Shown here: positions 1-5,506 of the stretch, in pieces
How positions within the stretch are numbered: the first letter of the stretch is position 1
How the letters are laid out: the number at the start of each line of letters is the position of its first letter
Source: Pseudomonadota bacterium
GTDB lineage: Bacteria > Pseudomonadota > Alphaproteobacteria > Sphingomonadales > Sphingomonadaceae
Length of the DNA: 6,323 bases
Direction: 5' to 3'
Assembly (NCBI GenBank): GCA_029781465.1
Contig: JAKOWQ010000260.1
Span: 1-6,323, forward strand
Notes under the pieces: generated by a model
The model's input: the letters and a program-made list of their open reading frames with translations, nothing else
Database searches by the model: none
Told to the model about the DNA's origin: nothing
Made by a program: the position numbers and the translations under genes

Positions 1-364
1 GCGGGGGAATATCGACCGCCATCAGGCAGGTGCCGGCGGGCGGATGCTCCTGAAACGACCAGTCCGCATGCCAGTTTTCGGCAAAGATCGGTGAGGATTC
101 GTCTACTTCGCGCCGGATCGCGGCAATATGCTCGCGCCCGGCGATCGGGGCGAAGAACGGATCGTCGCCGAACCCGCCAAACGCCAGGGTAAAGCGTTCA
201 AGATCGTCGTCACCGATCAACTGATCGGGGAAGGCAAGGACATGGTGCTCAAGCCAGGCCTTGCGGATTTCCGCGACGCTCTCGGGTGTGAGCGGCTGCG
301 ACAGGTCGATCCCGGTAACGCGCGCGCCGCACGCACCGCCCGAGGGTTCGACCCGCAGCTTCAT
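1..364 (-). CDS. TauD/TfdA-family Fe(II)/2-oxoglutarate dioxygenase, N-terminal part
   Basis: Only the first 121 residues are present, because the gene runs off the left edge. The reverse-strand frame opens MKLRVEPSGGACGARVTGID and stays open to position 1. The opening resembles the TauD/TfdA family: a short beta segment, then 'GIDLSQPLTPESVAEIRKAWLEH', then 'HVLAFPDQ'. Residues 97-103 read NWHADWS, giving the HxD part of the family's iron-binding facial triad (H99, D101). The distal His and the 2-oxoglutarate-binding Arg would lie outside the window. Family members couple 2-oxoglutarate decarboxylation to hydroxylation of small substrates such as taurine, alkyl sulfates or aryloxy acids, in the cytoplasm. 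The substrate cannot be told from this fragment, so no gene symbol is given. The ATG shares one base with the TGA of gyrA (TGATG), so it is probably cotranscribed and translationally coupled with gyrA. Confidence 0.87.
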   Translation of the reverse strand, partial: MKLRVEPSGGACGARVTGIDLSQPLTPESVAEIRKAWLEHHVLAFPDQLIGDDDLERFTLAFGGFGDDPFFAPIAGREHIAAIRREVDESSPIFAENWHADWSFQEHPPAGTCLMAVDIPP

Positions 365-3054
365 CAGCCCTCTCCTTCGTCTTCGCCTTCTTCTTCGGCC
401 AGACGCACCGCGCTGACCACGTGTTCGTTGTCGGCGACGTTGAACAGCCGCACCCCGGCGCTGCCGCGTCCGATCACGCGCAGACTTTCCAGCGGCAGGC
501 GGATCAGCTTGGCCTGATCGGTCACCAGCATCAGCTGGTCGGCCTGGGACGCGGGGAAGCTCGCTACCACCGGGCCGTTGCGCTCGATGTTGTCGATATT
601 GGTGATGCCCTGGCCGCCGCGCCCGGTGCGGCGATACTCATAGGCCGAGGACAGTTTGCCATAGCCGTTGGCGCAGACGGTGAGGATGAATTGCTCACGC
701 TCGGCCAGCTCGGCATAGCGCTCGGCCGAAAGGGCGGGTTCGCCTTCCTTCTCGCCCTTCCAGGGGGCAAACCGGACATAGTCTTCACGCTCGTCGCTGC
801 TGGTGCCGACGCGGTGGAGGATCGACAGACTGATCACCTCGTCGTCGCCCTTCAGTGTCATCCCCCGCACGCCGGTCGAGGTGCGGCTCTGGAATTCGCG
901 CACGTCGTCGCCGGCAAAACGGATCGCCTTGCCCGCGCGGCTGGCGAGCAGTACGTCGTCGCTCTCCTCGAGCAGATCGACGCCGATCAGGCGGTCATCG
1001 CTGTCCTCCTCGAAGCGCATCGCGAACTTGCCGTTGCTGGGAATGTTGGCGAAAGCATCCATGCTGTTTCGCCGGACATTGCCCTTGGCCGTGGCGAATA
1101 CCACCGAGAGCTTGGCCCATTCGGCCTCGTCCTCGGGCAAGGGCAGGACGGTCTGGATCGTCTCGCCCTGATCGAGCGCGGGCAGCAGGTTGACGATCGG
1201 CCGGCCGCGCGTGGTCGGCCCGCCTTCGGGCAGCCGCCAAACCTTGAGCCGATAGACCTTGCCCGCGGTGGAGAAGAACAGCACCGGATTGTGGGTTGAG
1301 GTGACGAACATGGTGGTCACCACGTCCTCGTCCTTGGTCGCCATCCCGGCGCGGCCCTTGCCGCCCCGGTTCTGGGCGCGGAAGGTGGAGAGCGCGGTGC
1401 GCTTGATATAACCGTCCATGGTCACCGTCACGACCATGTCCTCGCGCTCGATCAGGTCCTCGTCCTCGATCCCGTCGGCAGCGGCGGTGATCTCGCTGAG
1501 GCGCGGGGTGGCGTAGGCATCGCGGATGGCAACCAGCTCGCCGCGCATCACGGCATAGAGCTTGGCCCGGTCCGCGAGGATCGAAAGGTATTCCTCGATC
1601 GCGGCGGCCAGTTCCTTCAGCTCGTCGCCGATCTCGTCGCGGCCAAGCGCGGTCAGCCGGTGCAGACGCAAGTCGAGGATTGCCTTCACCTGCACCTCGG
1701 ACAGGCGGTAGGTGCCGCCTTCCTGTTCGGCGCTGGGTTCGATCGCCTCGACCAGCTTGATATAGGGCGCGATATCGCCGATCGGCCATTCGCGGGTCAG
1801 CAGGGCTTCGCGCGCCGCCGCCGGGTTGGGCGAGCCACGGATGATCCGCACCACCTCGTCGAGGTTGGTTACCGCAACCACCAGACCAAGCAGGATATGG
1901 GCCCGGTCGCGCGCCTTGTTCAGCTCGAACTTGGTACGGCGGGTAATGACCTCTTCGCGGAAACCGATGAAAGCGCTGATGATATCGCGCAGCGTCATGA
2001 TTTCCGGGCGGCCACCACGGATCGCCAGCATGTTGGCGGCGAAATTCGACTGCGCGGGGGTGTTGCGCCACAGCTGGTTGAGCACGACCTCGGGAGTGGC
2101 ATCGCGCTTGAGGTCGATCACCACGCGCACGCCGAGCCGGCTCGATTCGTCGCGGATGTCGGAGATTCCCTCGATCCGCTTGTCCTTGGCCGCCTCGGCG
2201 ATCTTCTCGACCAGTCCGTTCTTGCCCACCTGATAGGGGATCGAGGTCAGCACGATCGAGCGCCGGTCGCCGCGGCCTTCCTCGATCTCATGGCGGCAGC
2301 GCATGATGATCGAGCCGCGCCCTTCGACATAGGCCTTGCGCGCGCCCGATTGGCCCAGAATCAGCGGAGCGGTCGGGAAATCGGGGCCGGGAATGATCTC
2401 GAACAATTCTTCCGAGGTAATCGCTGGGTTGGCGATGTAGGCCAGGCAGCCGTCGATCACCTCGCCCAGATTGTGCGGCGGAATGTTGGTCGCCATGCCC
2501 ACCGCGATCCCGCCCGCGCCGTTGACCAGCAGGTTGGGGAAGCGCGCTGGGAGCACGCTCGGCTCCTGACGCGAGCCGTCATAGTTGTCGGTGAAATCGA
2601 CCGTGTCCTTGTCGAGATCCTCGAGCAGCGAATTGGCAACCTTGGCCAGCCGCGCCTCGGTATAACGCATCGAGGCCGGGGGATCGGGGTCCATCGAGCC
2701 GAAGTTGCCCTGGCCGTCGATCAGCGGCAGCCGCATCGACCAGTCCTGCGTCATGCGGGCCAGCGCGTCGTAGATCGCGCTGTCGCCGTGCGGGTGATAG
2801 TTGCCCATCACGTCGCCGACGATCTTTGCGCTCTTGCGATAGGGCCGTCCGGCGACGAAGCCGCCTTCCTGGCTGGCGAAGAGGATGCGGCGATGGACCG
2901 GCTTCAAGCCGTCGCGCACATCGGGGAGCGCACGGCTGACGATCACGCTCATCGCGTAATCGAGATAGCTGGTCTTCATCTCGTCGACGATGTCGACGCG
3001 GGTGTATTCTCCGGCAGGTCCGGTGGAATCGGGGATTTCGTTCTCGTCGCTCAC
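364..3054 (-). CDS. gyrA: DNA gyrase subunit A
   Basis: Complete GyrA of 896 residues from the chosen GTG start. GyrA is the DNA-cleaving and rejoining subunit of the A2B2 type II topoisomerase that introduces negative supercoils using ATP. The N-terminal domain begins with EYTRVDIVDEMKTSYLDYAM. The quinolone-resistance region reads HPHGDSAIYDA, with Ser92 and Asp96 at the E. coli Ser83/Asp87 positions, so the usual resistance changes are absent. The cleaving tyrosine is Y131 in ASMRYTE. The C-terminal beta-pinwheel carries the GyrA box as QNRGGKG at 561-567, a related GRGGQG at 811-816, an extra segment of about 35 residues near 750-786 compared with E. coli, and an acidic tail (EEEGEDEGEG). 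Start choice: the frame is open upstream to a GTG at 3159, but those 35 extra residues resemble nothing in GyrA, whereas SDENEI at 3054 fits known N-termini. Neither start has an ideal ribosome site. It overlaps the downstream dioxygenase gene by one base. Confidence 0.97.
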   Translation of the reverse strand: MSDENEIPDSTGPAGEYTRVDIVDEMKTSYLDYAMSVIVSRALPDVRDGLKPVHRRILFASQEGGFVAGRPYRKSAKIVGDVMGNYHPHGDSAIYDALARMTQDWSMRLPLIDGQGNFGSMDPDPPASMRYTEARLAKVANSLLEDLDKDTVDFTDNYDGSRQEPSVLPARFPNLLVNGAGGIAVGMATNIPPHNLGEVIDGCLAYIANPAITSEELFEIIPGPDFPTAPLILGQSGARKAYVEGRGSIIMRCRHEIEEGRGDRRSIVLTSIPYQVGKNGLVEKIAEAAKDKRIEGISDIRDESSRLGVRVVIDLKRDATPEVVLNQLWRNTPAQSNFAANMLAIRGGRPEIMTLRDIISAFIGFREEVITRRTKFELNKARDRAHILLGLVVAVTNLDEVVRIIRGSPNPAAAREALLTREWPIGDIAPYIKLVEAIEPSAEQEGGTYRLSEVQVKAILDLRLHRLTALGRDEIGDELKELAAAIEEYLSILADRAKLYAVMRGELVAIRDAYATPRLSEITAAADGIEDEDLIEREDMVVTVTMDGYIKRTALSTFRAQNRGGKGRAGMATKDEDVVTTMFVTSTHNPVLFFSTAGKVYRLKVWRLPEGGPTTRGRPIVNLLPALDQGETIQTVLPLPEDEAEWAKLSVVFATAKGNVRRNSMDAFANIPSNGKFAMRFEEDSDDRLIGVDLLEESDDVLLASRAGKAIRFAGDDVREFQSRTSTGVRGMTLKGDDEVISLSILHRVGTSSDEREDYVRFAPWKGEKEGEPALSAERYAELAEREQFILTVCANGYGKLSSAYEYRRTGRGGQGITNIDNIERNGPVVASFPASQADQLMLVTDQAKLIRLPLESLRVIGRGSAGVRLFNVADNEHVVSAVRLAEEEGEDEGEG

Positions 3055-3151
3055 GCGTGCAATTTTCTGTTGTTGTCGGGAAATTCTGCTGGTTTGAGGC
3101 ACTAGGCCAAGCCACGCCCCAAGGCCAGTTTGACGGCCCGTGGGGCGGGGT

Positions 3152-3160
3152 TTTTCCACA
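3152..3160 (+). promoter_or_regulatory. DnaA-box-like 9-mer upstream of gyrA
   Basis: The bases TTTTCCACA fit the relaxed DnaA box TTWTNCACA and differ by one base from TTATCCACA. It lies about 100 bases upstream of the preferred gyrA start and overlaps the alternative GTG at 3159. A single 9-mer of this kind can occur by chance, and no second box was noticed nearby. A role of DnaA in gyrA control here is inference only. Confidence 0.25.
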
Positions 3161-3175
3161 CCTCTCCAAACCTAG

Positions 3176-3214
3176 CTGAACGAATACGACGAACCGCATT
3201 CAATCGCCGTTCAG
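3176..3214. repeat. 7-bp inverted repeat (CTGAACG / CGTTCAG) with 25-base spacer
   Basis: The arms at 3176-3182 and 3208-3214 are exact reverse complements. They sit mid-way in the gyrA/TPR-gene divergent region. The wide spacer makes a simple dimeric operator or a stable hairpin unlikely, and a chance match is possible. It could be a paired regulator site, but no known motif was recognised. Confidence 0.25.
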
Positions 3215-3241
3215 TGCCGGGTGCCTAGATGCTGCACTGTT

Positions 3242-3265
3242 GCCAAATCGGCCAATTCGGGCCAA
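3242..3265 (+). repeat. Three phased GCCAA motifs upstream of the TPR-like gene
   Basis: GCCAA occurs at 3242, 3251 and 3261, spaced 9 and 10 bases, close to one helical turn. The first two continue alike (GCCAAATCG and GCCAATTCG). They lie about 75-100 bases before the ATG of the exported protein. Such phasing could mark an activator or repressor array, but the motif is short and no regulator is identified. Confidence 0.3.
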
Positions 3266-3323
3266 TGGCTGTGTCAAACGGGTTGGCGGCCCGCGCCGGG
3301 GATGGCCCCGGTCCGAAGCCGCG

Positions 3324-3335
3324 AAGGAGAAGGGG
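3324..3335 (+). promoter_or_regulatory. Ribosome binding site setting the TPR-like gene start
   Basis: AAGGAGAAGGGG precedes the ATG at 3340. The AGGAG core (3325-3329) leaves a 10-base spacer and the following AAGGGG leaves 4. This purine-rich site, with a textbook signal peptide directly after the ATG, rules out the in-frame ATG at 3229 as the likely start. Confidence 0.7.
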
Positions 3336-3339
3336 TATC

Positions 3340-4728
3340 ATGGTTCGCAGCAAGTTCTTCGGGCGCAGCGCGCTCGGCCTGGTGCTGGCGCTCGGCGTGG
3401 TTGCCGGGGCGTCGGTTTCGACCACTGCCTATGCCAAGGAAAAGGCACCGGCCGTAGCCAAGCCGCAACCCAGCAAGGGCTTCATTCCGCCCTATCAGGC
3501 AGCGGCTGCCGCACTCGACAAGGCATCGAAGAATGCCGATATCACCGCTGCCCAGACGGAAGTTCGCAATGCCGAAACCGCCTATCGCAACGCCCGTGGC
3601 AAGGATGCCAAGGCGCAGACCAAGGCCGCGCTCGATGCCGCCACGGCGGCGCTGAACGGCAAGCTTTCGGGCGAGCTTGGGCTGATCGAGGCGGCCTTCG
3701 CTGCTGTCAGCAACCCGGATGACAAGCTGCTTGCGGGTCAGCTCGCGCTCAACCTCGGGCAAACCTCGCTCGACAAGGGGCTGCAGCGCCGGGGTCTTCA
3801 GGCGATGGTTGACAGCGGCAAGTTGCCGCCTGCCGATCTGGGCAAGTTCAATTTCTACATCGGCGGCATCTCCTTCGACATGAAGGACTTCGCCGCCGCG
3901 CGCACAGCCTTTTCCGCCGCGATCGCAAGCGGATATGGCGAGAACGATATCGACTACCTGCTGGCCGAAGCGAACCTTTCGGACAACCTGATCCCCGAAG
4001 GTATGCGCCTGCTGCAGGTGGCGATCGACAAGAAGGGCGCCGCCGCGCCCGAAGACTGGCTGCGCCGGGGCATGGTGGTTGCCTACAAGTCCAAGTCGAC
4101 GGATTATTCCAGCACTTTCGGGACCCGGCTGGTCAGCCTCCATCCCAGCACCGAGAACTGGTCGCTGGTGATTGCCGTGCTGCGCGATCTGGGCAACTTC
4201 CAGTCGCAGGAATCGATCGATCTTCTGCGCCTGATGGAACGGACCAAGAGCTTCTCCGAAGCGCGCGACTATGTCGAATATATCCAGGCGGCCGATCCGC
4301 GCGGTCTGCCGGGCGAAGTGATCAAGATCCTCGACCAGGGTGTCGCAGCCGGCAAGCTCGATCCCAAGGACGTGTTCGTCAGCGACGCCCGGGCCAATTC
4401 CGCGGGCCGTATCGCCCCCGACAAGGCCTCGTTCCCGGCGCTGGAAAAGGATGCCCGCGCCGCCAATGGCAATGCAGCCACGGCGATGGCCGCGGGTGAC
4501 ACCTTCCTGAGCTACGACATGCCGGCCAAGGCGATCGAGATGTACCAGCTTGCGCTTTCGAAGCCCGGGGTCGATGCACCCCGCGTGCTGACCCGCCTGG
4601 GAATCGCCCAGGCCGATGCCGGACAGCTGGCCGAGGCTCAGGCAACCTTTGCCAAGGTCGATGGCCCGCGCAAGCCGATTGCGGCGTTGTGGTCGGTCTA
4701 TGCCGCCAACAAGGCGGCCGGCAAGTAG
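3340..4728 (+). CDS. Exported TPR-like helical-repeat protein, function unknown
   Basis: The product has 462 residues. Residues 1-32 form a Sec-type signal peptide: basic MVRSKFFGR, a hydrophobic stretch (ALGLVLALGVVAG), then TTAYA before KEK, giving an AxA-type cut after residue 32. There is no lipobox cysteine, and I see no cysteine in the whole protein, so a soluble periplasmic location is inferred. Residues about 50-105 are Ala/Lys-rich and probably long helices. Helix-turn-helix units resembling tetratricopeptide repeats are visible at about 168-200 (FYIGGISFDMKDFAAARTAF), 376-410 (AGDTFLSYDMPAKAIEMYQL) and 413-442 (LGIAQADAGQLAEAQATF), with weaker ones between. TPRs usually mediate protein contacts, and nothing catalytic is visible. 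An in-frame ATG lies at 3229, but that extension has no signal-like features and the ribosome site favours 3340. It is transcribed alone, divergently from gyrA, and ends at a strong terminator. Similar proteins are usually annotated only as 'tetratricopeptide repeat protein'. Confidence 0.85.
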   Translation: MVRSKFFGRSALGLVLALGVVAGASVSTTAYAKEKAPAVAKPQPSKGFIPPYQAAAAALDKASKNADITAAQTEVRNAETAYRNARGKDAKAQTKAALDAATAALNGKLSGELGLIEAAFAAVSNPDDKLLAGQLALNLGQTSLDKGLQRRGLQAMVDSGKLPPADLGKFNFYIGGISFDMKDFAAARTAFSAAIASGYGENDIDYLLAEANLSDNLIPEGMRLLQVAIDKKGAAAPEDWLRRGMVVAYKSKSTDYSSTFGTRLVSLHPSTENWSLVIAVLRDLGNFQSQESIDLLRLMERTKSFSEARDYVEYIQAADPRGLPGEVIKILDQGVAAGKLDPKDVFVSDARANSAGRIAPDKASFPALEKDARAANGNAATAMAAGDTFLSYDMPAKAIEMYQLALSKPGVDAPRVLTRLGIAQADAGQLAEAQATFAKVDGPRKPIAALWSVYAANKAAGK

Positions 4729-4754
4729 GATTGCCGCAACGGCACAACAGGTGA

Positions 4755-4788
4755 GGGCGGCGGGAAACCGCCGCCCTTTCTGTTTGCT
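4755..4788 (+). terminator. Rho-independent terminator after the TPR-like gene
   Basis: A perfect 9-bp GC stem, GGGCGGCGG (4755-4763) with CCGCCGCCC (4768-4776), closes a GAAA tetraloop. An A-T and a G-U pair can extend it outward. It is followed by TTTCTGTTTGCT (4777-4788). It starts 26 bases past the TPR-gene stop, and its tail abuts the stop codon of the convergent carbonic anhydrase gene. Read on the minus strand, the stem is followed by CTCACCTGTTG, which is poor in T, so it should work mainly rightward. Confidence 0.9.
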
Positions 4789-5442
4789 CTACTCGACCGG
4801 AGCAAACGCGCCGCGTGCCTCGTCGAGCACATGCAGCACCCCGTCGGAAATCGCGAAGAAGGCCCCGGTCAGGCGCAGCTCACCGTCACGCTCCTTGCGG
4901 CGGATGCAGGGGAAGGTGCGCAGGTTGTTCAGGCTGACACGAACCCCGGCCTGCTCCATCGCCCGTTCGGCGGGGCGGCCCTCTGTGCCGTGAAGCGCGG
5001 CAACCTCGTCGCGCACGTCATCGAGCAGCGCGATCCAGTCGGCGATGAAACCGCCTTCACCCGGCTCGGTCCCGTGCATTTCACGGGTCAGCGCGGCCTT
5101 GCAGCCGCCGCACATGCCGTGGCCCATGACCACGATCTCCTTGACCCCCAATACCTGCACCGCGAATTCGAGAGCGGCTGAAACACCGTGGTGGCCTGGC
5201 GTGGTTTCAAATGGGGGAACCATCGCCGCAACATTGCGAACCACGAAGATTTCGCCGGGATCGACATCGAACACCTGCGCCGGATCGACCCGGCTGTCGG
5301 AGCAGGCGATAATCATCACCTCCGGTTCCTGACCGTCGCGCAGGCTTGCCCAGCGCTCGCGATTGGGGGCCCAACCGTTCCGGCGGAAACGGCGGTATCC
5401 TGCCACGAGGCGGTCGAACGAGGGGGAGAATCCTTCAGGCAT
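4789..5442 (-). CDS. Beta-class carbonic anhydrase
   Basis: The product has 217 residues, near the usual size of bacterial beta carbonic anhydrases (about 200-230). It interconverts CO2 and bicarbonate in the cytoplasm, supplying bicarbonate for carboxylases and balancing pH. The zinc-binding pattern is complete: C47 in CSDSR (with the D49/R51 dyad), then H108 and C111 in GHGMCGGC. Other family landmarks are IFVVRNVAAMVPP (65-77), HHGVSAALEFAVQVLGV (84-100) and a C-terminal GELRLTGAFFAISDGVLHVL segment. There is no signal peptide. The ATG at 5442 has only a weak ribosome site (an AGG about 8 bases upstream), but the N-terminus MPEGFSPSFDRLVAGYRRFR fits the family. The gene is divergent from lipA across 64 bases and convergent with the TPR-like gene. 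E. coli Can and CynT belong to the same family, but nothing here decides between such names, and no cyanase gene is visible in the window. Confidence 0.95.
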   Translation of the reverse strand: MPEGFSPSFDRLVAGYRRFRRNGWAPNRERWASLRDGQEPEVMIIACSDSRVDPAQVFDVDPGEIFVVRNVAAMVPPFETTPGHHGVSAALEFAVQVLGVKEIVVMGHGMCGGCKAALTREMHGTEPGEGGFIADWIALLDDVRDEVAALHGTEGRPAERAMEQAGVRVSLNNLRTFPCIRRKERDGELRLTGAFFAISDGVLHVLDEARGAFAPVE

Positions 5443-5470
5443 GGCGGCCTGATGCCCCCGGAATTTGGCG

Positions 5471-5499
5471 CTGGCAAGCCCGGCGCGATGCGCCTATCT
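5471..5499 (+). promoter_or_regulatory. Possible lipA promoter in the carbonic anhydrase/lipA divergent spacer
   Basis: The 64-base spacer (5443-5506) must contain starts for both genes. On the plus strand CTGGCA (5471-5476) and CTATCT (5494-5499), separated by 17 bases, could be -35 and -10 elements. They would place transcription start close to the lipA ATG at 5507. The match to consensus is modest. No clear promoter was seen for the leftward carbonic anhydrase gene. Confidence 0.2.
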
Positions 5500-5506
5500 G
5501 GGCGCC

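Larger units (their letters stand above)
3055..3339. promoter_or_regulatory. Divergent intergenic region between gyrA and the TPR-like gene
   Basis: This 285-base region must hold the promoters of gyrA (leftward) and of the exported protein gene (rightward). I found no convincing paired -35/-10 elements for either gene. What can be seen is a DnaA-box-like 9-mer (3152-3160), a 7-bp inverted repeat (3176-3182 with 3208-3214), a CCTAGAT stretch at 3223-3229 that partly resembles an alphaproteobacterial -10 on the plus strand, and three GCCAA motifs (3242-3265). The gyrA frame stays open as far as 3159, so part of this region would be coding if the longer gyrA start were used. No tRNA or obvious small RNA was recognised. 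Confidence 0.55.

Noticed and set aside
421..1299. 292-residue open frame on the plus strand opposite the gyrA 3' half
   Set aside because: Same explanation: a mirror of GyrA codon use, with no domain, ribosome site or conserved motif.
2773..2796. Fluoroquinolone-resistance mutations in GyrA
   Set aside because: The key positions are Ser92 and Asp96, the susceptible residues, so there is no resistance signature.
3026..3030. GAATC (CcrM-type GANTC) near the gyrA start, and another at 5428-5432 near the carbonic anhydrase start
   Set aside because: Both are inside coding sequence, and a 5-base motif is expected by chance. I noticed none in the intergenic regions, so cell-cycle methylation control is unsupported.
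1660..3105. 481-residue open frame on the plus strand opposite gyrA
   Set aside because: It is antisense to unmistakable GyrA coding sequence, is His/Asp/Arg-rich with no recognisable domain, and is the kind of open frame that strong GC codon bias creates opposite a real gene.
3178..3194. Possible alphaproteobacterial LexA site (GAAC...GAAC)
   Set aside because: The two GAAC cores are separated by 9 bases, whereas the known alphaproteobacterial site needs 7.
3274..4143. 289-residue open frame on the minus strand opposite the TPR-like gene
   Set aside because: It overlaps the signal peptide and body of the exported protein, whose ribosome site, signal and terminator are all coherent. The antisense product shows no motif.
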